DNA from: Oscillospiraceae bacterium
Lineage (GTDB): Bacteria; Bacillota; Clostridia; Oscillospirales; Oscillospiraceae
Direction of reading: 5' to 3'
DNA length: 54,415 nucleotides
NCBI GenBank assembly: GCA_017437095.1
Contig: JAFSBW010000038.1
Span: 1-54,415, forward strand
Below, piece after piece: positions 7,776 to 15,789 of the stretch. Below the pieces are notes generated by a model. That model was given only the letters and a program-made list of their open reading frames with translations, was not told the origin of the DNA and searched no databases. The stretch's first letter is position 1; every line of letters starts with the position of its first letter. The translations under genes and the position numbers were made by a program.

Positions 7776-7800
7776 CTCTCCAACCGTGTTAAAGGAGAGT
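7756..7800 (+). promoter_or_regulatory. Candidate translational attenuator of the GNAT gene at 7805
   Basis: ACTCTCC (7775-7781) can pair perfectly with GGAGAGT (7794-7800), which contains the Shine-Dalgarno sequence of the GTG-start gene at 7805. The same ACTCTCC can instead pair with GGAGGGT at 7756-7762 inside the leader ORF, with one G-U pair. The two pairings exclude each other, so ribosome position on the leader could switch access to the binding site. Inferred from base pairing only. Confidence 0.45.
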
Positions 7801-7804
7801 ATTT

Positions 7805-8755
7805 GTGAACATCGAAACATTTGAAAAACAACACATAGAACAAGCGAAGGCCATTGCCTTTGCAAATTATGAAGAAGAGCGGGCAACCGTCAGCGCCTTG
7901 CCGCCCATCGGCCAACTGCCGGAGCTCCACCGGTTTGCAGAAAATGGCCTTGGTGTGGCAGCGATAGATAACGGGAAACTGGTTGGCTATTTATGCTGCG
8001 TCGGCCCGTTTTCCAATGCGTTTGCCTCCCAGGTAAAGGGCATATTTTCGCCCATTCATGCCCACGGCGCACTGCCGGAGAATAGAGAGCTTATCTACCG
8101 CAGAATGTATCAGGCAGCCGCGGAAAAATGGGTTTCCAAAGGAGCCCTATACCACGCCGTTGCTTTGTATGCCCACGATGCCCAGGCCATCGGCGCATTT
8201 TTTCAGTATGGGTTTGGTCTGCGCTGCGTAGATGCCATTCGGCCTATGAGCCCAGTTGATTGCCCGCCAATGACAGATTGCACATTCCGCCTGCTTCCCA
8301 AAGAAGAGGTTATCCGCCTGCGGCAGATGCGACGGAAGCTTTCTGCCCACTTAAGCGAAAGCCCCTGCTTTATGCATTCTGAGCCTGAGGCGGTGGAAGC
8401 ATGGATCGCAAAAGCGGAGAAGCGGGATACTCTGGCTTTTGTAGCAGAGCAGGGCGCAAATGCGGTGGCGTTTATCGAAGTAGGCGAGGATGGGGAAAAC
8501 TTTATATCCGAAACGCCCAATATGAAAAATATTTGCGGCGCATACTGCTTGCCCCAGTACCGGGGGACCGGTCTTTTCGCCAATCTGCTGGATTTTACTG
8601 TGGAATATCTGCGCAAAGAGGGCATCACCCGGCTGGGCGTGGACTACGAAAGCATCAACCCCAGCGCCAACGGCGCTTGGGGCAAATACTTTACCCCCTA
8701 TACCCACAGCGTAGTGCGCAGGATCGAGGAGTACGCAACGCAACGGGTTTTATAA
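7805..8755 (+). CDS. Two-domain GNAT-family acetyltransferase
   Basis: The gene starts with GTG at 7805 after AAAGGAGAG. The 316-residue protein has two GNAT-like halves. The first (about 1-150) has YLCCVGPF followed by HGALPENRELIYRRMYQAAAEKW and the strand ALYHAVALYAHDAQAIGAF. The second (about 155-316) carries NICGAYCLPQYRGTGLFANLLD, an acetyl-CoA-binding QYRGTGLF motif. Only the second half has a convincing acetyl-CoA loop. The acceptor is unknown. It heads the enzyme run to 16.7 kb and is the gene whose binding site is covered by the upstream hairpin, which would suit a drug-inducible enzyme, though this is conjecture. Confidence 0.8.
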   Translation: MNIETFEKQHIEQAKAIAFANYEEERATVSALPPIGQLPELHRFAENGLGVAAIDNGKLVGYLCCVGPFSNAFASQVKGIFSPIHAHGALPENRELIYRRMYQAAAEKWVSKGALYHAVALYAHDAQAIGAFFQYGFGLRCVDAIRPMSPVDCPPMTDCTFRLLPKEEVIRLRQMRRKLSAHLSESPCFMHSEPEAVEAWIAKAEKRDTLAFVAEQGANAVAFIEVGEDGENFISETPNMKNICGAYCLPQYRGTGLFANLLDFTVEYLRKEGITRLGVDYESINPSANGAWGKYFTPYTHSVVRRIEEYATQRVL

Positions 8756-8821
8756 AAAAGGTGGCAATATGATACTATATTGCGCTACATTACCTCCGAG
8801 GTTAGAATGGGAGCGAAAGCT

Positions 8822-9391
8822 ATGAAAGTGGTTTTGATCAACGGCAGCCCCCACGAACAAGGCTGCACATATACCGCTCTGGAAGAAGTAGCCAGAGGGC
8901 TAAACGAGCACGGGGTACAGACCCAGATCGTACACATCGGCGCACAGCAAATCAGCGGCTGCAGGGGCTGCTTTGCTTGCCGCAAGATAGGCAAATGCGT
9001 GATAGAAGATGCTGTTAACGCTTTGGCAGAAAAGCTGAAAGATGCCGACGGCATGGTGATTGGCAGCCCGGTATACTTTGCATCCCCCAACGGCAGCCTT
9101 ATTTCTCTGCTGGACAGGCTCTACGCCGCTCACGGCAAACGCCTGATGTATAAGCCTTGCGGCTGCATCGTATCCGCACGCCGGGCCGGTACAACCGCAG
9201 CCCTGGAAGCGCTTCATAAGTATCCCATGGTAAACGAACAGCCATTGGTATCTTCTTGTTACTGGTGCATGGTACATGGCAATACGCCTAAGGAAGTACG
9301 CCAGGACACAGAGGGCATGGCCATCGCCTACAATCTGGGCAAGAATATGGCCTGGATGGTGGGCGCCCTGGCCTCCGCTAAGCACCCATAG
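8822..9391 (+). CDS. NAD(P)H-dependent FMN reductase-like flavoprotein
   Basis: The start at 8822 begins the first beta strand MKVVLINGSPHEQGCTYTAL, the flavodoxin-fold FMN phosphate loop (GSPHEQGCT, about residues 8-16); the longer frame from 8780 adds an unlikely N-terminus. The protein is 189 residues. SGCRGCFACRKIGKC resembles the cysteine cluster seen in iron-sulfur flavoprotein-type reductases, and GMVIGSPVYF is the second FMN contact. It would reduce a flavin, quinone or nitro compound in the cytoplasm. A relative lies at 11748-12320, and a decayed start resembling that relative is at 11247. Confidence 0.82.
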   Translation: MKVVLINGSPHEQGCTYTALEEVARGLNEHGVQTQIVHIGAQQISGCRGCFACRKIGKCVIEDAVNALAEKLKDADGMVIGSPVYFASPNGSLISLLDRLYAAHGKRLMYKPCGCIVSARRAGTTAALEALHKYPMVNEQPLVSSCYWCMVHGNTPKEVRQDTEGMAIAYNLGKNMAWMVGALASAKHP

Positions 9392-9432
9392 AACAGAAAT
9401 TAGGAAAGCCCAAGCGCAGAAAGGTAAGCGTT

Positions 9433-9897
9433 ATGAAAATACTGGAATATTTTGAAGCACAAGACCCTGGGCATTGGCTGCAGGCCATCAAAAGCTGCAG
9501 CTGGGGCGCGGCGAAATTTTTGGCAAAGCTGCTGGAAGAAGGCCGGTTTCACGCCCTTTTGGGCAGCGACGGCAAGCTATTTCTGCTGACCCATGGGGAA
9601 GAATTGGTTTCCTTTGCTACCCTGACGGCCCAAGACTGCGTAGACGACAAAACTATGACCCCCTGGATCGGCTTTGTCCACACCGCCCCGGAGTACCGGG
9701 GCAGCCGACGGGCAGGGCTGGTAATTGATCACGCCTGCGCCCAAGCAGCAAAGCAGGGGGCAAAGCAGGTATACATCGCCACAGATCATATGGGCGTATA
9801 CGAAAAATACGGCTTTGCCTACTTGGAAAACCGGGTAGACATCTACGGCGAGGACAGCCGGATCTATGTAAGGGCGCTGGAAGGAGAAAAGCTATGA
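9433..9897 (+). CDS. GNAT-family N-acetyltransferase
   Basis: The 154-residue product starts at ATG 9433 after AAAGGTAAG. It contains FVHTAPEYRGSRRAGLVIDHA, where EYRGSRRAG stands for the Q/RxxGxG/A acetyl-CoA pyrophosphate loop, and ends with YIATDHMGVYEKYGFAYLE, the usual last strands of the GNAT fold. Its stop overlaps the start of the next GNAT gene by four bases, so the two are translationally coupled. The substrate is unknown. Confidence 0.82.
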   Translation: MKILEYFEAQDPGHWLQAIKSCSWGAAKFLAKLLEEGRFHALLGSDGKLFLLTHGEELVSFATLTAQDCVDDKTMTPWIGFVHTAPEYRGSRRAGLVIDHACAQAAKQGAKQVYIATDHMGVYEKYGFAYLENRVDIYGEDSRIYVRALEGEKL

Positions 9898-10310
9898 CGG
9901 TGCAGAAAAACCTTTTGTCGGCGCAGTTGTTTTTGGAACTTTATAAGTCTGTAGGCTGGCAAGCGCCCTGCCTGGAGCAGGTAGAAACGGCCCTGAAGCA
10001 CAGCGTTGCCACCTTTTGCGCTTTCGATGGCGACAGGGCTGTAGGCATGGCCCGGCTGCTGGGTGACGGCGGAATGTCCTTCTATATCAAGGATTTTGCG
10101 GTGCGCCCGGAGTATCAGGGCAAAGGCGTTGGGCGGCTGCTGATGACATCGATCGAAGATTACATCTTGTCCAGCCTGCGGGAGGGCTGGGCTGTCAGCC
10201 TGGAGCTGATCAGCGCCAAAGGAAAAGAAGCTTTTTATGAAAAATGCGGCTTTGAGCGGCGGCCCTGCGATTGGGACGGCGCCGGTATGTTCAAAATGGT
10301 GAGGAAGTGA
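9894..10310 (+). CDS. GNAT-family N-acetyltransferase
   Basis: The ATG at 9894 lies within an ATGA overlap with the preceding gene. The 138-residue protein is a compact single GNAT domain: GDRAVGMARLLGDGG, then IKDFAVRPEYQGKGVGRLLM with a textbook QGKGVG acetyl-CoA loop, and FYEKCGFERRP at the end. It resembles the small YhbS/PaiA-like acetyltransferases common in Clostridia. The acceptor is unknown. Six bases separate it from the Nudix gene. Confidence 0.85.
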   Translation: MTVQKNLLSAQLFLELYKSVGWQAPCLEQVETALKHSVATFCAFDGDRAVGMARLLGDGGMSFYIKDFAVRPEYQGKGVGRLLMTSIEDYILSSLREGWAVSLELISAKGKEAFYEKCGFERRPCDWDGAGMFKMVRK

Positions 10311-10315
10311 AAGCT

Positions 10316-10816
10316 ATGGGAAGCGATATTCTGTATAAAGAAAAAGACTTTGTATTTTCTTACCGGGTGGGCGGCATATTGATCCAAAACGGAAAAATTC
10401 TGCTGCAAAAGCCCCTGGACGATGACTACAGCATCATCGGCGGCCATGTAGCCGCTTTGGAGACCACCGCCCAGACCCTGCAGCGGGAATTCCGGGAGGA
10501 GATCCACGCAGACATCAAAGTAAAAGAGCTGCTGGCGGTGGGGGAAATTTTCTTCCCCTGGGGAGCGCGCCCCTGCCACCAGATATGCCTGTATTACCGC
10601 ATTGCTCTGAAAGACCCCTCTGCCATTCCCCAGGAGGGCAGCTTTTACGGCTTTGACGATCTGGGCGGCCAAAGGATCAACCTGGAATTTTGCTGGGTGC
10701 CTCTGGAAAATCTGCCCGGGCTTACCGTCTACCCCCAGGAGCTGATGGGCCACATCCTCTCCGGGAGCAAGGAAGTATACCATTTTGTATCTAACCAGTT
10801 GGAGGAAGCGCAATGA
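10316..10816 (+). CDS. Nudix hydrolase
   Basis: Start at ATG 10316, with GAGG in the end of the preceding gene; 166 residues. Nudix enzymes cleave a nucleoside diphosphate linked to another group. The Nudix box begins at G43 and reads GxxxxxE, seven residues, REFREE, then H in the place of the usual glycine before the last hydrophobic residue; the catalytic glutamates E61 and E62 and R57 are present. N-terminal YRVGGILIQNGKILLQK and the C-terminal LEFCWVPLENL are typical. It overlaps the next gene by four bases. The substrate is unknown. Confidence 0.88.
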   Translation: MGSDILYKEKDFVFSYRVGGILIQNGKILLQKPLDDDYSIIGGHVAALETTAQTLQREFREEIHADIKVKELLAVGEIFFPWGARPCHQICLYYRIALKDPSAIPQEGSFYGFDDLGGQRINLEFCWVPLENLPGLTVYPQELMGHILSGSKEVYHFVSNQLEEAQ

Positions 10817-11235
10817 AGCTAAATGACAACCTAAACGCCATCCTGACCCAGCGATTCGGCAAGGATTCCCTGATTGCTCTGGCCACGGTAGAAAACGGCC
10901 TGCCCCGGGTGCGTACGGTGGATGGGCTGTATCTGGATGGGGCGTTTTATGTAGTTACCCATCGCCTTTCCGGGAAAATGCAGCAGATTCAGAAAAACCC
11001 CGCTATTGCCATCTGCGGCGAATGGTTTACCGCCCAGGGCGAGGGGGAGGATCTGGGCCATGTGCTGCAGGAGGAAAACCGGGAGATCATGGCCGCTGTG
11101 CGCTCTGCCTTTGCCGCCTGGTACGGCAATGGCCATGTAAACGAAGCCGACCCCAACACCTGCCTGCTAAAGCTGCGGCTGACCTGCGGAGTGCTGTTTG
11201 CAGATGGCGTAGGCTATGAGATTGATTTTACATAA
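10813..11235 (+). CDS. Pyridoxamine 5-phosphate oxidase-like FMN-binding protein
   Basis: The 140-residue product starts inside an ATGA overlap with the Nudix gene. It has the split-barrel pattern: IALATVENGLPRVRTVDGLYLDGAFYVVTHRLSGKMQQIQKNPAIAIC, in which the RTVDG strand and the KMQQIQKNP turn are typical of small PNPOx-like proteins that bind FMN, F420 or heme. It is shorter than true PdxH and lacks its C-terminal dimer tail, so pyridoxal synthesis is unlikely. A role in reductive detoxification fits the neighbouring reductases, but is a guess. Confidence 0.8.
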   Translation: MKLNDNLNAILTQRFGKDSLIALATVENGLPRVRTVDGLYLDGAFYVVTHRLSGKMQQIQKNPAIAICGEWFTAQGEGEDLGHVLQEENREIMAAVRSAFAAWYGNGHVNEADPNTCLLKLRLTCGVLFADGVGYEIDFT

Positions 11236-11246
11236 GAAGAAAACCT

Positions 11247-11312
11247 ATGAATGTACGGATCCTAATGGGCAGCTCTGCAATTGAAAAATGGCTGGGATGT
11301 TCAATAATCTAA
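11247..11312 (+). pseudogene. Remnant of a flavodoxin-fold reductase start
   Basis: ATG at 11247 opens a 21-codon frame beginning MNVRILMGSS, then stops at 11312. The first 27 bases match the start of the intact reductase at 11748 at 23 positions, after which similarity is lost. This looks like the left-over 5-prime end of a duplicated copy, with the VOC gene at 11330 lying between the remnant and the intact gene. It is too short to encode a functional protein. Confidence 0.6.
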
Positions 11313-11329
11313 AAAAGTGAGGAAACAAC

Positions 11330-11731
11330 ATGAAATTAGACGGTTTTGGCTTGTTCGTGGAGGACATGGGCCGCATGATCCGGTTTTACCGGGACGTACT
11401 GGGCTTTGAGATCCGGGAGAGTGAGGACACCTCCAATGTGTACCTGGTCAAGGACGGTACCCTTTTCCTGCTTTACGGAAGAAATGATTTTGAAAAGATG
11501 ACCAGCCGCCGTTATGAATATATCAAGGGGCTCAACGGTCATTTTGAGATCGCCCTGTATGTGGATACCTTTAAAGAGGTGGACAAAGCCTATGCCGATG
11601 CCATCTCCAAGGGTGCGGTTTCCGTCCTGGCGCCGGAAACAGAAGCGTGGGGTCAGCGCACCTGCTACATCGCAGACCCTGAAGGAAATTTAATAGAAAT
11701 CGGGTCGTTCAACCGACCCTTTACCAGATAA
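11330..11731 (+). CDS. VOC-superfamily (glyoxalase/bleomycin-resistance-like) protein
   Basis: The 133-residue protein starts at ATG 11330 after AGTGAGGAAAC. It has the paired beta-alpha-beta-beta-beta units of the vicinal oxygen chelate fold: FGLFVEDMGRMIRFYRDVLGFEI at the N-terminus and TCYIADPEGNLIEIGSF at the C-terminus, with the conserved metal glutamate in LIEIGS. The first metal position, usually His near residue 5, is not present, while HFEIALYV supplies a histidine at the domain junction. It could be a metal enzyme or a ligand-binding sequestering protein. Sixteen bases separate it from the next gene. Confidence 0.82.
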   Translation: MKLDGFGLFVEDMGRMIRFYRDVLGFEIRESEDTSNVYLVKDGTLFLLYGRNDFEKMTSRRYEYIKGLNGHFEIALYVDTFKEVDKAYADAISKGAVSVLAPETEAWGQRTCYIADPEGNLIEIGSFNRPFTR

Positions 11732-11747
11732 CCAAGTGAGGTATCTT

Positions 11748-12320
11748 ATGAATGTATTGATTTTAATGGGCAGCCCCAGGCGGGTAAGCAACACCGCTGA
11801 GCTGTGCAAGCCCTTTATGGAAGAAATGAAAGAAAATGGCGCAGCTGTGCGCTATGTGACCCTGGCGGATAAGAATATCAACCCCTGCAAGGGCTGCTAC
11901 GCCTGCCAGCAGGTAGAGGGCAGCTACGGCTGCGTGCAGCACGACGATATGTATGCCATTGTAGAGGATATTCAATGGGCAGACCTGATCGTGCTGGCAA
12001 CGCCCATCTACGCCTGGTTTTGCCCGGCGTGTATGAAGGCGGTGCTGGATCGGCACTACGGCCTGAATAAATACTACGGAAGCGCCAAAGGCTCTCTTTG
12101 GGCGGGCAAGGGGGTAGCCATCATCGCCACCCACGGCTACCAGGGCGACTACGCCACCTCCCCCTTTGAAACTGCCGTTGAGCGCCTTTGCAAGCATTCG
12201 GGCCTTACCTACGCCGGGCTTTACAGCGTAGAAGACGAGGACGACCTGGCCTCTTTCCAGACGGAAGAAGCCACAGCCGGTGCCAGAGCTTTTGCGAGGA
12301 AGATCTTGGAAAGGAGCTGA
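11748..12320 (+). CDS. Flavodoxin-family NAD(P)H-dependent oxidoreductase
   Basis: Start at ATG 11748 after GAGG; 190 residues. The FMN phosphate loop is MNVLILMGSPRRVSNTAEL. The cysteine cluster is CKGCYACQQ, followed by YGCVQHDDM, as in iron-sulfur flavoprotein relatives, and WADLIVLATPIYAWFCPACMKAVLDRH gives the flavin ring contact. It is a cytoplasmic reductase of unknown substrate. It is related to the reductase at 8822-9391 and is the apparent source or sister of the remnant at 11247. Its stop is four bases before the next start. Confidence 0.83.
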   Translation: MNVLILMGSPRRVSNTAELCKPFMEEMKENGAAVRYVTLADKNINPCKGCYACQQVEGSYGCVQHDDMYAIVEDIQWADLIVLATPIYAWFCPACMKAVLDRHYGLNKYYGSAKGSLWAGKGVAIIATHGYQGDYATSPFETAVERLCKHSGLTYAGLYSVEDEDDLASFQTEEATAGARAFARKILERS

Positions 12321-12324
12321 TTCC

Positions 12325-13077
12325 ATGAACTTGGAATGCTATCGTCATTTCTTGACGAAGGACTACCTGATGGGACCCAACAGCCTGCGGATTTTGAAGG
12401 AGCTTCTGGAAAGGAACCCGAAACCCTTGAAAGAGGACAGCTTGATTCTGGATCTTGGCTGTGGCACAGGGCTGACCAGCTTCGCTCTGTGCCGGGAAAC
12501 CGGCGCGAAGGTGCTTGCCAACGACCTGTGGATCAGCGGTGAGGAAAATGCTGCCCGGTTTGCTGCCTGGGGTGTAGGCGACAAGGTCACTCCTGTCCAT
12601 GAAAACGCCGATAATCTAAATTTTGCAAGGGAAAGCTTCGATGCCGTCGTCAGCATCGATTCCTACCACTATTTTGCAGGAAAAGAAGGCTATTTTCAGG
12701 AGAAGATCCTGCCCTTTTTAAAGCCTGGCGGAGTAGCTCTGTTCGGTGTGCCGGGAATCAGAGAAGAATATGATAACAAAACCATCGAACTGCTGACTCC
12801 CTGGCTGGGGGAACAAGCCTATATGTTCCGCAGTGTCCGGCAGTGGAAGAAGATCCTGGGTGAGGATCCGGATATGGTGTCCGTAGAAGTCTTTGAATTG
12901 GACTGTTTTGAAGCGGCATGGCAGGACTGGCTCGTTCTCGAAAACAAATTTGCCCGGGGCGATGCCGCCTTCTGGGAGCAGATCATCAAGCCGTACACCA
13001 GTTTTGTGGGTATGATTGTCAGGAAAAAAAGGAAATCTGTATGGATAGATATTCTGAAATCAAACAGCGGCTGCTGA
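12325..13077 (+). CDS. Class I SAM-dependent methyltransferase
   Basis: The ATG at 12325 follows AAGGAG inside the previous gene; 250 residues. Motif I is LILDLGCGTGLTSFAL (about residues 42-57), followed by KVLANDLW with the acidic ribose contact and by FDAVVSIDSYHYFAG and FLKPGGVALFG, the post-motif strands. It belongs to the broad YcgJ/UbiE-like group that methylates small molecules. DNA here is more AT-rich than in the reductase genes upstream. Its last 37 bases overlap the AadE-like gene in another frame. Confidence 0.85.
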   Translation: MNLECYRHFLTKDYLMGPNSLRILKELLERNPKPLKEDSLILDLGCGTGLTSFALCRETGAKVLANDLWISGEENAARFAAWGVGDKVTPVHENADNLNFARESFDAVVSIDSYHYFAGKEGYFQEKILPFLKPGGVALFGVPGIREEYDNKTIELLTPWLGEQAYMFRSVRQWKKILGEDPDMVSVEVFELDCFEAAWQDWLVLENKFARGDAAFWEQIIKPYTSFVGMIVRKKRKSVWIDILKSNSGC

Positions 13078-13877
13078 GTTTGGCCGAGACCAGCGAAAAT
13101 CTTTTGGCCGTGATTGCAATTGGGTCCTCCGCCAGAGATTATTCCAAGGCAGATGAATATTCCGATTTAGATCTGCTTCTCGTATGCAGCAACCCTGCAT
13201 CTTGGCTATACGGCGATCTGCCGATGCAGTTGGGAAAAGTGAAAATCTCCTTTGTGGAACCAGCCTTTGGTGGTGGAATGGAACGGAGGATTCTGTACAG
13301 TGATTCTTTGGATGTAGATCTTATCGTACTTACGCCGGAACAGATGGAAAATGCTTTCCAAAACGGCGCTGCCCCTCAGGTTCTGAGCCGTGGATACGCT
13401 GTTCTGTACGATTGCATCGGGATTTCAGAAATACTAAAAAGAAAGCTGAATATTCTGTCACCCCACCGGCAGATGACAGAAGCGGAATTCATCAATACTG
13501 TCAACGATTTTTGGTTCCATGCAGTTTGGTCGGCAAAAAAGATCCTGCGCGGTGAGATGTGGACAGCAAAAATGTGCATTGATGCCTACATGAAGGGGCT
13601 GCTGTTGAAAATCATGGAATTGCGCAGCAGTGGTCAGGTGGATGTTTGGCACAACGGCAGATTTCTTGAAAAATGGGCAGGTGCAGATACCATAACAGCA
13701 CTTGGCGGCTGCTTTGCCCACTATGACAGGTCGGATCTGATGGCGGCGCTTCGCCATACCGGGAAGCTGTACAGCGACCTTGCCCGCGCCGCCGCCCAGA
13801 ATTGGGGCTTTGCGTATCCCATGGAAGCAGAGCGCTATGCGCTGTCACTGCTGACAGACTATCTGGAAGAAAAGTAA
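13041..13877 (+). CDS. AadE-like nucleotidyltransferase (aminoglycoside 6-adenylyltransferase family)
   Basis: The start at ATG 13041, after AAAAAGGAAA, gives 278 residues and overlaps the methyltransferase by 37 bases. The nucleotidyltransferase motif is GSSARDYSKADEYSDLDLLLV (about residues 27-47), with the two metal aspartates in DLDL, and a third acidic strand VDLIVLT. The order and spacing match ANT(6)/AadE enzymes, which adenylylate streptomycin. Many chromosomal members of this family have never been tied to resistance, so drug modification is possible but not shown. Normal family length is about 280-300. Confidence 0.82.
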   Translation: MDRYSEIKQRLLSLAETSENLLAVIAIGSSARDYSKADEYSDLDLLLVCSNPASWLYGDLPMQLGKVKISFVEPAFGGGMERRILYSDSLDVDLIVLTPEQMENAFQNGAAPQVLSRGYAVLYDCIGISEILKRKLNILSPHRQMTEAEFINTVNDFWFHAVWSAKKILRGEMWTAKMCIDAYMKGLLLKIMELRSSGQVDVWHNGRFLEKWAGADTITALGGCFAHYDRSDLMAALRHTGKLYSDLARAAAQNWGFAYPMEAERYALSLLTDYLEEK

Positions 13878-13891
13878 TAGAGGAAAATACC

Positions 13892-14764
13892 ATGAACGCA
13901 GAATATCGGAGAATATCGGACTACTACCCCCTGTATGTGTATTGCAAAAGAATCAAAGGGGCAGTTCCCTATTGGCTGGATGCCGATTATGCGCTGTGGA
14001 AAACCAGCTTTGCAGCGGACACCGATTATGACGGTGACCGGATGTTCCGGGAGCTGATCACCTATACTGCGGAGTTCGACGGCAAGATCGTGGGCTTTAT
14101 TCAGTTTGGAATCCCGTGGTTTCTTTACGATGGAAGCGGCAAAAAGAGCGATGTTATCAAGGGCGGCATCATCCGGAATCTGTACTTTGATCCGGAGTAT
14201 GACATTGGAAACGAACTGATCCGTCTGGCTCAGACATACTTTGAAGAAAACTGTATCCAACGGAAATTTGCTTTTTTCCACGCCTTTGGCATGACCTGCA
14301 ATGCAGGTCATGGTAAACTCCATTGCAGCCTTTCGCATATTGAACAAGCGCTGGCGGAATTTGGTTATGGAAAAGAACATGAGAATGTATATTACAAGCG
14401 GTTGCTGGGGGAAGCAGATCGGTGCGCAGAGTGCGGCGTCACGATTGCTTATCAGCCCGCAAATCCCAAAGGATTGTGCGGTTTTTCCATTTCTGCCCAG
14501 GGGGAAAAGGTGGGCGCAGGGGCATTGGTTTATTTGCCCCAGGGGGATATGTGCTACCTGAAGTGGATCTATATTGAGAGGCCTGAGCAGGGAAAAGGCT
14601 ATGCCTCAGCTGCCTTGCGCAGAATCTTTGCCGACTTGGCAGAAAAGGGCATCTGCCGGATTGATACCGATACCGCAGAAAAAAATCATATTGCTCAGCG
14701 ATTGTACCGGAAAACCGGCTTCGAGGACATGGGCAGAACACGCAGCTATTGGGTGCAAGCATGA
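13892..14764 (+). CDS. Two-domain protein with C-terminal GNAT acetyltransferase
   Basis: The ATG at 13892 follows AGAGGAAA; 290 residues. The N-terminal half (1-150) has GKIVGFIQFGIP and GGIIRNLYFDPEYDIGNELIRLAQ, a GNAT-like core without a clear glycine loop. The C-terminal half contains CYLKWIYIERPEQGKGYASAALRRI, a normal QGKGYA acetyl-CoA loop, and HIAQRLYRKTGFEDMG. The acceptor is unknown. It sits 14 bases after the AadE-like gene and overlaps the APH-like gene by four bases, so these three may be one functional group. Confidence 0.8.
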   Translation: MNAEYRRISDYYPLYVYCKRIKGAVPYWLDADYALWKTSFAADTDYDGDRMFRELITYTAEFDGKIVGFIQFGIPWFLYDGSGKKSDVIKGGIIRNLYFDPEYDIGNELIRLAQTYFEENCIQRKFAFFHAFGMTCNAGHGKLHCSLSHIEQALAEFGYGKEHENVYYKRLLGEADRCAECGVTIAYQPANPKGLCGFSISAQGEKVGAGALVYLPQGDMCYLKWIYIERPEQGKGYASAALRRIFADLAEKGICRIDTDTAEKNHIAQRLYRKTGFEDMGRTRSYWVQA

Positions 14765-15744
14765 AAGAAACATTAAAAAAGAAATATGGTTTGGATGTGT
14801 ACCGCATAGAAAAATCATCGGTAGGCGCAGGGTCGGATACCTATTTTGTTGCCTGCAACGACGGGAAATATGTGGTCAAATACCCGGCGCAAAGCCGGAT
14901 CAACCACCCGGAAGCTGAGCCCCAGCTCTGCCAATACCTGCTGGCGCAGGGCATCCCGGTGTGCCAATTCCTCAAGAACAAAGCCGGGGCGTTTCTAACC
15001 GAGGACGAAAACGGCAGGCGCTTTCATGTTCAGCGGTTTATCCCGGGGAAAATGTACGGCCTGAACGAAGCCCCGGATTGGCTTTTGGCAGAATCGGCCC
15101 AGCTTCTGGGAAGGATCCATGGGGCGCTGGGGGATTACCCCGGCTTACCCATTGGCATCGGAGCGGATTTTTTTCGCTACATGACCCCGGAAAAGGCCTT
15201 GCGCTCCTATCAAAAGTCCCTTTCCATCGCCCAAAGCCGGAATGACTTAGACATTGTTGCCGATCTCCAGTACCGCATAGAGCTGATGCAGCGCTTTCCG
15301 GCTTATTCATTCGATTTGGAGCAGCTTACCTGCCTCCCCACCCATGGCGACTATTTTATCAGCCAAATTCTGTGCGGCGAGGGCAAGATCAACGCGGTGA
15401 TCGACTGGACGACTGCCTGTATCCACCCGGTGGTGTGGGAGATTATGCGCTCTTATGTCTATGTGGCCCCAAGCTGCAAAAATGGGGAGATCCATACGGA
15501 CGAATTTTTGCGTTATGTAGCCCAATATCGCCGTTTTGCGCCCCTGCGCGAATACGATCTGGGGCACATGGCGGAGCTGTTTTATTACCAGATCGCCGTG
15601 TGCGATTACTATGGGCAATACTACGCTTCCACAGCGGATAACCGCCATATTTACCTGCACCAGGCGGTGTTTTCTACAAAGCTGCTGCGGTGGCTGGAAG
15701 AAAATGGGAAAGCGCTGACGGCGGCGCTGCTGGCTGCATATTAG
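14761..15744 (+). CDS. Aminoglycoside-phosphotransferase/homoserine-kinase-like protein
   Basis: The start lies in an ATGA overlap with the preceding GNAT gene; 327 residues. The fold is the APH/choline-kinase type: DTYFVACNDGKYVVKYP carries the ATP-site lysine, and LPTHGDYFISQIL is the catalytic loop with H-G-D, followed by NAVIDWTTACIHPVVWEI with the DFG-like aspartate. Where most members have HGDxxxxN, this protein has Q at the asparagine position that normally holds magnesium. It may therefore be altered in activity or use a different metal arrangement. Substrates in this family include drugs, homoserine, choline and sugars. Confidence 0.78.
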   Translation: MKETLKKKYGLDVYRIEKSSVGAGSDTYFVACNDGKYVVKYPAQSRINHPEAEPQLCQYLLAQGIPVCQFLKNKAGAFLTEDENGRRFHVQRFIPGKMYGLNEAPDWLLAESAQLLGRIHGALGDYPGLPIGIGADFFRYMTPEKALRSYQKSLSIAQSRNDLDIVADLQYRIELMQRFPAYSFDLEQLTCLPTHGDYFISQILCGEGKINAVIDWTTACIHPVVWEIMRSYVYVAPSCKNGEIHTDEFLRYVAQYRRFAPLREYDLGHMAELFYYQIAVCDYYGQYYASTADNRHIYLHQAVFSTKLLRWLEENGKALTAALLAAY

Positions 15745-15789
15745 GAGCGATCGGCATAAAAACAGCAAACAAAGCATGAGGGATGGTCT

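Noticed and set aside
13041..13877. Calling the AadE-like gene a proven streptomycin-resistance gene
   Set aside because: Only the nucleotidyltransferase motifs are visible; many chromosomal homologues have no shown drug activity.
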